From Rhizoclosmatium globosum (taxonomy: Eukaryota; Chytridiomycota; Chytridiomycetes; Chytridiales; Chytriomycetaceae), in contig MCGO01000002.1 of the NCBI GenBank assembly GCA_002104985.1, forward strand, positions 1-64,000: DNA of 64,000 bases, given 5' to 3'. Positions within the stretch are counted from its first letter, which is position 1, and every line of letters starts with the position of its first letter. Below, one piece after another: positions 10,476 to 20,976 of the stretch. The notes beneath the pieces were generated by a model. It had not been told where the DNA came from. It worked only from the letters and a program-made list of their open reading frames with translations, and did no database searches. Position numbers and translations under genes: made by a program.

Positions 10476-13451
10476 ATGACGACTGCATCACCCACCACCA
10501 TATCGACATCCGCACCTTCACGACAGAGCGCATCTCTTCCACCCGAGTTTGATGACATGTGAGGGTGGATAGTTAGTTCAAAGCGAGCGGGGGCAGCTAA
10601 CGAGTCAGTGACAGGTTCAAGTGCTACCTCTGCTTCGACAGTCTCACGCATCCAGTCATGTGTCCCTCGTGCAGCAAGATTGGCTGTGGCGACTGTGTCC
10701 AGGTTTCTTTCTTTGCATCCTTCAACTCAACTCAACTCTTAACTTTAACTTAACTTTAAACCCAGAAATGGCTTGCAACCAACCGACACTGTCCTCACTG
10801 CAGAGCCCATTTGACGCCTGAGAATCTTGTTCTTTGCCGATTCATGGACGACCTGGCGAAGGTGTGTGCGAGGACTCCCTTCCTTTAACTCGTACAGAGC
10901 ACGAACTAGCTAACTGGCATCAACTAATTACCTCGGATTAAACAGCAAGTACGCGATGCAATGTCCGCCACATTACGAAACGCATCTCACCCACAAACAC
11001 CCTCCTCAAATCCCGCTGACGTTTGCTCAACCCACAACGCGCCTCTCTTCTACTTCTGCCATCCCTGCCAAACAGCCCTCTGCTCAGACTGCGCAATCCT
11101 CACGGACACACACAAACAACACCATATTGACCACTTACAAGCCGTATACTCTACCCACAGGGACAAACTCTGGTCCTGCCTGAAATCGCTCTTCCAATCC
11201 TTAAAACACCTTGCAGAAACGCGTTCCCAAGTCGACACGCAGCTATCTGCCCTGCACGCTGCGAAAGTGAAAGTACAGCAGAAACATCAAAAACAAATGC
11301 AAGCTGCGCAGGATTTCTTGGAACTGCAGTTTACTGCGAAAGCGTCAATCCTTCAAAAGTTTGATCGCGAGGTGGAACATGAAGTCACGCGGATTCAGGA
11401 TACGGTACAAGATATGCAGACGCATTTGAAAGTGTCGAGTAAAATGGAGGTGATACAGAAGAGTGCTTCGATACTTGAGATTGTGGAACGTGAACACGGT
11501 GCGAATTCAAAGTGGGGTCTGCAGGGTAGTGGGGCGTCGGTGCCGCTTGTTGCAAAGACGTTTCAGAGTACTTTGATTCCGGCATATGAGTCTAGTGTTA
11601 TGAAGATCCCTGATTTTATGCAACGAATTCAGAATACTACAATTGAAGCTGATGCTGCGTTGCCAAATGGATCATTGGATGTAATTTATTCTGAGCCATT
11701 TCGGGCGTCTGGTGTTGAATGGAAACTCAAAGTGTATTGTAATGGAAACAAGGGCACACACCTTTCGGTCTTCGTGCTCATGCTCGATGGATACCCCGCA
11801 CCTTCAAAATATCAATACGCAATTGAGCTTGTAAGTCGACTTCACTCTCCCATTTGCCATCCACATTAATCGAAACAAAAGGTTCGAAAAACACAATCGT
11901 CAGAGCCAGCAACAGCCGCTCACAACGAACCAGATACATCAGGCGTTAAGTCTACGCGAGAATTTATTTCAGAGTTCAGTCCAGGAGAGTGTTGGGGGTA
12001 CACAAAGTTTTATCCGTTGGAACTGTTCCCTTCAAGTGGATTCTTGAGTCCAGAAGATGGGTCACTTGAAATCAAATTTTCTGTTCGCGCGATGGATTAT
12101 GCACAGCGGTGTAGAGACTTGCAATGGAGACTGGATAAGGTGGAAGGTGGAAATAACACAGTCAGTACAGAGGCTTGTCTCAAGAACAATCTCTCACTAT
12201 TCCTGCCACTGTTTCGCCACCGAAAGAAAAACAGTTGGATCAACCGCAGCAGCTATCTAGTGGTGTTGCACCTTCTGAGACATTTCCTCGTCCAACATCA
12301 TCGCCAACTCACATTGCTTCGGCAGCTGAAGCAACGTCACGACCGCCAACTAGGCAACACCATGAATCACGTACAAATTTATCATTGCCTTCATCTCTAC
12401 ATCAACATTCCCGTCCTCGTTCCACTCAGTCATTTCACTCAACCACTATTTCTCCACATGTTTACAACTCCCGCCCCCATACTGCAGATTCATCACGATC
12501 ATATCGTCGACAAGACAATGCATCAGTCCTGGACCGCCTATTCACAGCCCCTGAGCCTCGATATAGCCCTTCAAATTATGAGCCAAACTCAACAAGACCT
12601 ACCCGCCGTGCAGGCTCATCTACCATACCCCACGGACCACCATCTAGACTACCGCCAATTCATGGATCTCTCTTCTCATCTCCTATAACTAGACCCCTTC
12701 CACTTTCACAAACACTCGAGAACAAGAAGCAGTTGAGCAACACAGTCCAAGCACAGATTCAAACTCCCCACCGCGTCGCCGGGCACCTCCTTCAGACACC
12801 AGTTATGAAGAAGCGGCGAGGTTGAACAGACAACGACGAATTCCTGGAGACAGCAATCGAAGAAGCAACAAGACGCATTCAGGGACGCTTGATGAGCCAA
12901 CAAACTCCAGAGAAGTCCAAATCGGTATGAGCAATACGTGCTATCAACCCGATCTGGGAGAAACCACGGATACAGAAGCAGCGAAGACGACGACGAAGAA
13001 GAAGACATTAGATCAGGCGACTGGCGGTCCGGTATTCTCGGCACGGAAACCAACTAGACCGGTTACGCCAACAAATTCAACATTTCGGTGGTGCGGTCCC
13101 AACACCGAGACCCGTCGCGTCCGGAATCGACAGGACTTTGGGGGAAGCGAAAATGACGATGCTGAAGACGCTGGTGTCCGAGAAACCTTGAACCGGTTTA
13201 TAGAGCGTCTTGCGAATGTCACGTCGACGCGGGGGATTGAAAGCGATGAAGAGGATACGTCGTCTTGGAGGATCATCGTGATTCAAGGGGGAGGCGCCGA
13301 CGGCCGAGGGGTTGGGTAGTGAATCGGATGATTTTTTAAGTGATGAGATGACGAGGAAGAGGAGGACGTGGATTATGATGAGATGGTGGATAGGATTGAG
13401 AGAGGGCGAAGGTTGGATCGGTTGGGTGTTGGTGTTGTTGATTCTGAATAA
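10476..13451 (+). CDS. TRIM37-like E3 ubiquitin ligase (RING, B-box, coiled coil, MATH)
   Basis: Exons 10476-10558, 10615-10702, 10766-10861, 10946-11830 and 11882 onward join in phase. The order is RING (C-Y-L-C-F ... C-P-S-C ... G-C-G-D-C-V ... C-P-H-C-R), B-box 2 (C-S-T-H-N ... F-C-H-P-C ... C-S-D-C ... H-x2-H), a ~110-residue coiled coil, and a MATH/TRAF domain with S-V-F-V-L-M-L-D-G-Y-P and G-E-C-W-G-Y-T-K-F. This architecture is that of TRIM37, which ubiquitinates histone H2A and peroxisomal or centriolar proteins in animals. The C-terminal ~450 residues are Ser/Pro-rich, then acidic, ending V-V-D-S-E at 13451. Frame changes near 12170, ~12700 and ~13310-13350 interrupt only this low-complexity tail. 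The catalytic and MATH regions are clean. RING-B-box-MATH assignment is secure; cellular role in this organism is unknown. Confidence 0.85.
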
Positions 13452-13649
13452 TTTATTGAGGTTTTCGTGTTGAAACATTGGATTTATGTTTGGTTTTGTT
13501 TATTGAAGTATGCCTATTGCAGGAATTTCAATTCTTGTCATGATGGATGTAAGTTTCTATCATATATATGAAATGATAGAAAAAATTCAACAAAAGTAGG
13601 AAAATAGCAGTGAAAATGGATACCATGGAAATTACCCTTGGAGCCAAGT

Positions 13650-13790
13650 GCGACAACCGAGAATTTTCACTGCAAAGCCAATGGTGGCATCAATGATATC
13701 ATCGATATCCCTCATACCCTCTTTGGAGAGTGGGTTTATAGTCGAGACTGGAGGAACCAGCCCAATTGCTGTCCGTGGCCACCTGTTCCT
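13650..13790. repeat. Copy 1 of a diverged ~140 bp element
   Basis: Plus-strand reading gives S-L-I-P-S-L-E-S-G-F-I-V-E-T-G-G-T-S; minus-strand reading gives V-P-P-V-S-T-I-N-P-L-S-K-E-G-M-R-D. The element at 15320-15460 reads S-L-V-P-P-S-D-G-G-F-I-V-E-T-S-G-S-S and L-P-L-V-S-T-M-N-P-P-S-E-G-G-T-R-E. Similarity starts at a shared 'agtgcgacaa' and extends past the peptide. Both strands are open, so I cannot tell which (if either) is coding. A minus-strand frame of 138 codons covers 13632-14048 here. No family is recognised. Confidence 0.5.
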
Positions 13791-14231
13791 GACTCTTCGG
13801 AGGAACGCCGAAATTGAAGCAATTCCATTTTGGAAATCAAAAATTCCATAGGCATATTTTTCAGGATGGCTGGGCTTAGGCAGTGAAAAAAAAATAATGG
13901 CAAAACAGCATTGTTCAAATGCATAACGTGCTTGAGAGTGAACATGTTCCTCAGCAAGACGCGACTCTCGTTGTGTCAAAACCAGTTTCGAATGGCCCGT
14001 TCCTGTCAGGAAATACGGAAAAGCACGTAGCTCCAACAAATAATGCATCCCCTTTGCAATCCAAGATGGAAACTACTTTGGCAATCGCTTCCCAAACTAC
14101 GGTACATGTGGTGGAGGCGGCGGGGGTTAAATGTGACACTGAAAAGTTCAGTTCCGCATTGATATGTCCAAGTTGATGTTTTACTCATCTTACCTTTACA
14201 TTAGTAATTTGCTTACACAATTATTTTTGGA
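13791..14231. other. Intergenic with weak open frames on both strands
   Basis: Between the first repeat copy and the GST-kappa gene. Frames of 60-90 codons exist on both strands (for example minus strand A-S-T-T-C-T-V-V-W-E-A-I near 14090), but none shows a domain or continues through plausible splice sites. A decayed minus-strand gene is possible. Confidence 0.3.
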
Positions 14232-15004
14232 ATGAAACTCAAGCTTTACTACGACATTGTGTCTCCATACAGCTGGTTCGGCTTCGAAATCCTCCTTCGC
14301 TACAAGGCACGCTGGCCATCTGTCGAATTTGAATTTATTCCCTTCAGCCTGGGAGGCGTGATGCAATTAGCAGAGAATCAACCGACAGCCCGCCATCCCA
14401 AGAAGAGAATCCAAATCGTGAAAGAGATTCAGTTTTTGAAAGAGCTCTATGATGTTGATATTGGATATCCAAAAGGTAACAAAAGCGTTTTCAAAGAAAT
14501 GGTGTTTATCAAGAAATTCAGACTTCCCGCAGTTAACCCGCCATGCTCAACGCATACTAACGATTTGCGTATGCAAAAGAGCGATAAGCTTGAAGCCGTG
14601 TCACGAGCGTTTTGGGTTCGACTCTGCCGCCCTGCATTTCAACATTCAATAACCCCTTCCCATCCTCTCACTAGAAACTCTACTGGCGCGACGAGAAAAG
14701 TATCATATCAACCCAAGACCTCTTCACATACCTATCTCCAATCCTTGGCCCAGAGCACGCCAAAAACCTCATTGAAGTTGAAAGCCAAACACCAGAAGTC
14801 AAGCAAGAATTGACACGAGTCACGAAAGAAGCTGTTGAATCATATGGATCGTTTGGAGCGCCGTGGATTGTGTGTGAACGTGAGGGGAGGGAGACAATGA
14901 CGTTTCATGGAAGCGATAAAGTGGAAGCAATTGCGTTGTATTTTGGTCTTAAGTATGAAGGCCCGCGTCCGCCTGGATACAATAATATTCAGTCAAAGCT
15001 ATGA
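14232..15004 (+). CDS. GST-kappa / DsbA-fold family protein, copy A
   Basis: Exons 14232-14475, 14522-14615 and 14675-15004. The N-terminus K-L-Y-Y-D-I-V-S-P-Y-S-W-F-G is the kappa-class glutathione transferase signature (also HCCA isomerases), with Ser in the active-site position of the thioredoxin fold. The C-terminal F-G-A-P-W-I-V-C is the conserved cis-Pro segment. Length (~220 residues) fits. Kappa GSTs act in mitochondria or peroxisomes on glutathione conjugates. It begins at the mature domain without an obvious targeting peptide. One base is missing near 14560 (I-L-T / D-L-R-M-Q-K-S-D), where copy B at 61.4-62.2 kb is continuous. Intron positions and phases are identical in the two copies. 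Confidence 0.85.
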
Positions 15005-15104
15005 ACTCAGTTGAAGTTCTACAATGTTTTTCTGATTTTCAAAGTGTGTTGCTACAGTTAACATTTGAATAACATATATAACATCAAAAACAATGCTAAT
15101 CTAA

Positions 15105-15255
15105 GGTACCCCTTTCTGTCTTCCAAATAATTGCTGCCTCTCCCCGCCATCACCCTCAGCAACGTTGCAATCAGTTCTCTCCAACTTTACAAATCGTTGC
15201 ACCTCCAACTCCTCCACACCACTACACTGAACCAACTCCCGCAACTTAATTCAGG
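15105..15255 (-). pseudogene. Decayed copy of the 3' end of the SAM-domain gene
   Basis: On the minus strand this stretch reads L-R-E-L-V-Q-C-S-G-V-E-E-L-E, nearly identical to M-R-E-L-V-Q-C-S-G-V-E-E-L-E in the SAM gene 0.9 kb away. It then shows an internal deletion and rejoins at the equivalent of V-K-L and the terminal coding bases (compare 'caattatttggaagacag' with 'taatggtttttggagggcag'). It lacks an upstream exon of its own. I read it as a partial duplication that has lost function. Confidence 0.6.
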
Positions 15256-15954
15256 CAATTAATTTGAGTACAATAAGGGGCATTGGTTTCAGTGTGACTT
15301 TTTTTGAGTGCGACAAAACAAGTGATAAAGTTCAAAAGATGCAAAGCATATCAACACGCGCCTTAATGATTACGTCCGTCTCTCTCGTCCCTCCCTCGGA
15401 CGGTGGATTCATCGTTGAGACTAGTGGAAGCAGTAACATTCTTGTGCAAGGCCCAACTTCGGTTTGTTTTGAGTGAAACCACCTGCGCCCCATCTTGTGG
15501 TAACTGGGGTGTACATGGTGAGAAATTCCATCCTTGGGGAACGGGGAAATTCATCTATGGGGTTACTGTGTGGGGTGGGTGCGGCGGTAGTGATGACAAC
15601 ACAACAAGCCGTTCTTTCAACCTGTGGCCCACTTGGACCAGGAAACTGTATATCCACTGGAGACAGAGGTGTTAGTGCATGTGGCTCTGCGGTGGCTGTT
15701 GAGATGGTGACGACGGTGGTGGTGATGGCGGCTGTGGTGGTTGTGGTGGATGTGGGATTAGTGAATGGTATTCATGTTATCTCTCATTTGACTTATGAAT
15801 GCACTCACAGTTGTGGATAGTTAAGAATACACAGGTTATTTCTTTCTTTGATACACATCAGATCCGACAAATCCAAAAAATGCACTAACCAGAAGAAGAA
15901 TATTCAGAAAGTAATATTTCCAATATAACGAACATATAAATCTATATAGTAAAA
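15256..15954. other. Intergenic region with copy 2 of the ~140 bp element
   Basis: Bases ~15320-15460 are the second copy of the element at 13650-13790. The rest (15480-15830) is open on the plus strand for 115 codons (V-V-T-G-V-Y-M-V-R ... then a poly-Val/Thr stretch) and on the minus strand as a Pro/Ser-rich frame (P-S-G-P-Q-V-E-R-T ... R-W-G-A-G-G-F). The minus composition resembles the Pro-rich part of the adjacent SAM gene, so it may be further decayed duplicate, but I cannot align it convincingly. Bases 15835-15954 are AT-rich and hold nothing I recognise. Confidence 0.4.
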
Positions 15955-18157
15955 TCAAAAAAAAAAACCTAATCTAAAGCATCCAATCTCTGCCCTCCAA
16001 AAACCATTACTGTCCCTCCCCACCACCAACCCCTCCAACCACAGAATCCCCGCATCCCTCAACTTAACCAACTGCTCAAAAATCACAAACCGCGGCCCAA
16101 CCTTCGAAACCTTATAAACCTTCTCCAACTCCTCCACCCCACTACACTGCACCAACTCGCGCATCCGAATCCCGTTCCTCAACACGACATCCAACGTCTC
16201 CTTTCCAGCGCCCAGGCTTTCAAGCCAATCGGAGGTGTCTCCGGGTGTCCATTCGGAGATGGGTTTGGAGTCGGAGGTGGGGGTGGGTTGGAGGCTTGCC
16301 GTGCTTTTTTTGGTTATTATGTTGTGTCGGGTGATGCTTGATTTGCTGGGGTTTCGTTTTGGGGGTGTTGGGGTGATTTCAGGTTGTGTGATGTTGTTGT
16401 TGGGGTTGGAGCGGGGCGAGGGCCAGGGGTTTTGGGAGTGGTGTTGGGGTTTGTGGTGGAGTTTGGTTGATGGGTGTTGGGTTTGTGGTGGTGGTTACGG
16501 GTTCTGTAATGGAGGTTGGATCGTAAGGTTCAAGGGCGAGTCCGGATTCTGTGTTTGCAGTAGACAAGTTTTCACGCGCTGCGAGGACACCAGCTTGGTA
16601 ATAATCGAATATGAATTCGGAGTCTATGGGTTCTTCTTGTCGCTCTGGGTCTTTTGGCGGAGGAGGTGGGGGAAGTGGGGATTCAGGAGGCGGTTGAACT
16701 ACGTTGGCTGGTCGAAGGTCACCGTCAGGTGTGGCGTTAGAAGATGAGTCATCAGTGGGTGGTGGTGGAATCGTAATAGGTGAAGACGGTACATCATCAG
16801 ACCGCGCAGGAACAGGAAGACTCTTTCGGGCCCGCACTTCCCGCTGTCGTTGAATCTGTGATCGCCCACGCGACAAATCAACAGAATCCACATCCGTAGA
16901 GAACGACGCCTCAGAAGGATCCGTAGAAACAGTACGCTGCATCGATGGCACACCACCATCCACATCTCCCTTCCCGTCTGTTGACGAAGCACGCTTCTCC
17001 TTCCCATCCTTTCCTCCGAATATCGCGCTCAAGAATCCACGCTTCTTTGGTGCCTCCAAAACAACAGGATTCTGTGGAACAGCTTGATTACCAGTAGAGT
17101 CAGTAGGAGATCGTTGGCCTGGATATTGCTGAGATTGAAACTGTTGAGATACAGATGACGTTGACACGGAATCGCGAGATTGAATCGAATGCGGTCTTCC
17201 AAGGCTACCCAACGAATTATCCCGCTGAAGAGTAGGAGGACGAGGACCGGGAGCAGCTTGAACCGAATCCCTAAGATTTACTTGAACTGAATCAGGTACA
17301 GGACCAGGATAAGCTGCAAGAGCCGCATTATCGATTGTAGGTGGACGTGCAGCCACTGGAAGGGAAGGAGGGCGACGAGGGGGTTCGGGTGGATCTTGTG
17401 GATTAGCGGGTAATTGTGTAGGAGGTCTTCTGATTGCTCCAGCGGAAGGGGTTCTGACAACAGTTGGAGGTTGAGTCCATTCAGGCTCGTTCTTCATTTG
17501 CAGTGACTGAGTTCTTGCAGGACAATAGGTTGTGGTTGCAGTTGAGGGGACTGTGGCTGAGAGTTTGGAGTTGATTCAATTTGAGAGACTTGCTGTTGTT
17601 GTTGTTGGATTGCAGCCACCGGTGGAAGACGCGCAGGACTCTTTGGCCGTCTGATTGATTGGGCACGGCCTTGTTGTTGAAGGGCGGGTGGCATGACCAG
17701 GTTCCCCCTGAATGCGGGTGGAGAACCTGGGACTGGTGCGATGGGAACGACAGGGACGGGCAGCGGATACGGTGGAACAGGGTACAAAGGCGGGAACTGC
17801 TGCTGCTGTTGTTGCTGCTGCTGCTGCCAGTACTGCTGCCACATGGCGTACTGCTGCTGTTGTGTCTGTGGTTGTGTCTGATTTGGGTCTGATGCAGGAT
17901 AACCAGGCTGACCCGCGTAGGCAAAGGCCGCGGCTGGATAGTACTGAGCATAGTACTGTTGTTGTTGTTGTTGTTGTTGTTGTTGGAAAGTGGGCAAAGT
18001 GTTGGGCCATCATCTGACTCTGTTGCTGATCAAGGTCGAACTGCGTTGGTGCAAGACCAGGCACATTCGGCCGTGGCGGTGGCGGTCCTTGTTGCAGCGT
18101 TGATGGATTGGACGGGATTCGGCGTGGCGAGAAGGATCGGCCGCGGTTCTGCTCCAT
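15955..18157 (-). CDS. SAM-domain protein with poly-Gln and Pro-rich regions
   Basis: Start M-E-Q-N-R-G-R-S-F at 18157. The N-terminus is low complexity: two poly-Gln runs (about 17958-17985 and 17800-17830), Tyr/Pro/Ala-rich sequence and many PP motifs. The middle is Ser/Pro/Asp-rich with a basic K-K-R-G-F-L patch. The C-terminus (about 16260-15985) is a SAM domain: E-W-T-P-G-D-T-S-D-W-L, then L-R-N-G-I-R-M-R-E-L-V, V-G-P-R-F-V-I-F-E-Q-L. SAM domains oligomerise or dock signalling partners (as in Ste50). Frame changes occur at the poly-Gln run (~17995), at ~17508 (one A missing before M-K-N-E-P) and at ~16379-16390. A partial duplicate of the 3' end lies at 15105-15255. Function unknown. Confidence 0.6.
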
Positions 18158-18238
18158 CTTTTAATTGTTTAAATAGGTATTATTATTTTGTCCATCAAAC
18201 AACAAACATCAAACAACCATCAAACAAAGAAAGAAAGA

Positions 18239-19812
18239 ATGTCGCTGATCTGGGACTGGCTCAACTCGCCCAGCGGCGGACCCGATGCCCCAACTTGGCT
18301 CGTTGTCTTTTTCCGCATCTTTTCTGCATCAACTTCTACTGCATCGTTCATGTTGTGTTGGACCAGCTTGTTGGAAAGCACCTTGCAAAGAAGTTCAATC
18401 TGTCCTTTTCAGAACGCATCTCGGTCTCGGAGAAGGTGTGCTCGACTATCAATGCCGCCTATGTGGCCACTGCCGCCATCTGGATCTCGTTTGTGAGGGA
18501 TACGTTCAACGTGAACGACTTTGTCGGTACGTGCTTTACTGCTGGATCCCATCAACTCTCCGACTGCCCGTATACTTTTCTTTTTTGGTATTCTCCGCTG
18601 CTGTCGTTCCGTCGCTTCTCCCTCTTCCACTCTTCATCCTAGAACCGTGACAGTGAAACTGATCAACATCCCAACCAACAGCCAACGTTCCGTGCACTTC
18701 AGCCATGTCAGCCATCGTTAGCATCTACCCAAAAGCACCTGCAACTGCCAACTTTATCACCTCATTTTTCGATATGGACTGGGTCCTGCCGGCATATGTC
18801 GGGTACTCTATCTATGACTGTGTCACAATGTGGTTCCAGGAGACAATCACTGGAGCATGTGGGTCCATCATTTAGTGGGAATCTATGGAGCGTTTGGAAA
18901 TCAAGTCATTCGAAAGGTAAGCGTTCGGAGTTCCGTTGTTTTTATCTACTTTATTCTTGTTATATACTTCCACACTGATACATCTGATTTATCCCCTTTG
19001 GATACAACCTGGATTGATGTGAAATCACGAACTGGATCTAGGGAGTGACAAATCAACCAAAAAAAAACTCCCTCATGTTTTTCCCAAAGTTTTTCCGACC
19101 CTACTTCCTCCCCCCAACATCCTCCACCACACCTTATCAAAAACGACACTAACAAAACACAACACTTTAAAAAATCTCAAAAAAAACCTCCCCTCAGTTA
19201 TCAATCCTCTCCAACCACGCCATGATGACCGAAATCACCGCCATGACAGTAAACATCCTCTGGTACGCCGAAACCCTAAACCCAAACCGCCCCAAACCCC
19301 GCCGCGCATCCATCACAACAACAATGGGCGACACAACAACCGACGAAACCCCGTCGTCCCTCACCCCCTCCGCCTCCTCCGAAACCTTGAACGAACTCTC
19401 AAAAGCTACAACTGCGACACAACCAAAGGCCGTGAAGAGGAAACTCACGAAACCGCCTGCAACGCTTCTCCTTGTGTTCCTGCAGACGCTGCGGACGCTT
19501 AGTTTCGTTGTGTTCCGTGTGACTGCCGTTCCGTACAGTTTCTACCTGATTCTCTCGCGCGGGGGTGCAACGGGCGTTAGTTTTTCGAGTGTGTGGGAGA
19601 TGGTTGTGGTTGTGTGGAATGGGTGTAGCTCGTGTCAGCGGGGAGTGTTTGATTGGGACTTTGATCGAGCGATTGGGTTTAGTGCGCTTGTCGTGCAAAT
19701 GTTGTTTGGACTGTTGAATGTTGTTTGGACGGCGGTTGCTATTAAGGTGTTGAGGAGGGAGGTGAAGGGGTATTTGGGTAGGGCTGGAGAGAAGAAGAAG
19801 AAGGCGGAGTGA
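18239..19812 (+). CDS. TLC-domain multi-pass membrane protein (TLCD4/TMEM56-like)
   Basis: Start M-S-L-I-W-D-W-L at 18239. Hydrophobic helices follow: F-C-I-N-F-Y-C-I-V-H-V-V, S-E-K-V-C-S-T-I-N-A-A-Y-V, L-P-A-Y-V-G-Y-S-I-Y-D, W-V-H-H-L-V-G-I-Y-G-A-F, M-M-T-E-I-T-A-M-T-V-N-I-L-W, and two more at the C-terminus. The H-H pair and the T-E-I-x-N segment are the hallmarks of the TRAM/LAG1/CLN8 fold. Introns run ~18529-18651 and 18917-19197. Two one-base losses are evident: in TTTT at ~18317, and at ~18850 before W-S-M-W-V-H-H. A ~60-residue Ser/Thr/Pro linker interrupts the domain after the fifth helix. The tail is Lys-rich (K-K-K-K-A-E). TLC proteins act in ER lipid or ceramide homeostasis; a specific substrate cannot be inferred. 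Confidence 0.7.
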
Positions 19813-20306
19813 AGGTGTTGTGGTGATTATGGTTATTGACGGAATAAACGTCAAGGTTTTTGAAATGAATATAACGTTTTTGAGTATGTTGACCAGTTGG
19901 AACGTAACCACTGTTGGCGGTGAGAACATTTTTAGGAGGCGAATTGTCAGGTTTCTCAGAAAAACCCGCCAGAAACAACTCAGGCCAACAGAGCTTATTT
20001 TTATATATAATTGGCAAGGCCTAGTATGAATGGGGTTGTGGAAAGGCATAGTGGAATCAATATCCTTTTTCCAAGTTGTTCTTTGTCGTGCAAGCCGCGT
20101 CATCGGCAGACACCCAACTGAACACGTCAACCCAAACCTCCACCACCAACACTTCGCAGAAGTACAAGCAATATGAGTTTTATTCCTTGAGATGCAAAAA
20201 TAACTAAATATATAATAGAACGAGTATAGTTTGTTTGGTTGTGAGATATATATCAGGATGGAGAGGGGGGGCTGGGTGGGACCCTCATTGTCTTCAACAA
20301 GGCCAA
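19813..20306. other. Convergent intergenic region, nothing recognised
   Basis: Lies between the 3' ends of the TLC gene and the AN1 gene. It is AT-rich with several TATATA and AATAAA-like stretches, as expected for two facing 3' UTRs. Frames on the minus strand are His/Pro/Asn-rich antisense readings with no motif. Confidence 0.5.
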
Positions 20307-20657
20307 CTAGGCAGTCGCCACCTTAGCGCCGACTGTCTTCTCTCCAATCAGACGCTTTTCAAGGCGGTCCTTTGCGGCTGACTGGCAGGACTGCATATTA
20401 GCGCAGGCGTGGGCCTCGGGCAGCCTGTGTTTAGCGCAGTATTGGGCGGAGCAGTAGCGACAGGTTCCGATAGTCTTTACGATCGGTTGGCCGCATCCAA
20501 AGTCGCACTTGACTTTGCGTTTTGGCGTTGACGGGATTGAGTCAGTTGTTGTTGTTGGTGTTCCTGCTCCGGATTGGGTGAGGGACATGGTTGAGTCTGT
20601 TGCTTGAGCGAGTACTTGTTGTTGTTGCTGTTGCTGGTCAGTGGTAGTTGAGGACAT
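20307..20657 (-). CDS. AN1-type zinc-finger protein (yeast Tmc1-like)
   Basis: Start chosen at M-S-S-T-T-T-D (20657), giving 116 residues; the frame is open further upstream but without a good start context. A poly-Gln stretch and a Ser/Thr linker lead to an AN1 zinc finger: C-D-F-G-C-G-Q ... C-R-Y-C-S-A-Q-Y-C-A-K-H-R-L-P-E-A-H-A-C, with the full C2-C2-C-H-H-C ligand set. AN1 proteins of this short type are stress-induced and associate with the ubiquitin-proteasome system. The tail is Lys/Glu-rich. No intron. The protein resembles yeast Tmc1 in size and layout. Confidence 0.8.
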   Translation of the reverse strand: MSSTTTDQQQQQQQVLAQATDSTMSLTQSGAGTPTTTTDSIPSTPKRKVKCDFGCGQPIVKTIGTCRYCSAQYCAKHRLPEAHACANMQSCQSAAKDRLEKRLIGEKTVGAKVATA

Positions 20658-20976
20658 TGTTGCGAAAGGGTGGCTCGATTTGAAACTTGTTTTGGAGTGT
20701 TCTTTTTTGGTGGTGACGTGAAACGCAATGGGCGCTGTGCCTCCAACACAACAAATTTTTATGGTAGCCACCCTTCGAGAACGCGCGTCCTTGCTGCTCC
20801 ACATGCTCACCAATCAAACGAGACGCTTCATAACAATAATGATCACACAACTAAGATAATGATTGGAGCCACTAAAGACTCATATAATGAACAAACGAAA
20901 TCTATTTTAAATGGAAACGATAAAAGAACTTGAACAATTCAAAACAAGAGAACAGTCTAAAAAACACTATAGGCAA
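20658..20976. other. Intergenic, AN1 promoter and neurofibromin 3' flank
   Basis: About 320 bases between the AN1 start codon and the neurofibromin stop codon, both genes being on the minus strand. A weak frame continues upstream from the AN1 start. I see no separate gene. Confidence 0.4.

Noticed and set aside
14645..14813. Alternative reading Y-Q-P-K-T-S-S-H-T-Y of the GST-kappa copy A second intron region
   Set aside because: It is the unspliced, shifted continuation of exon 1. The spliced frame K-L-Y-W-R-D-E-K-S-I-I matches copy B exactly at this point.
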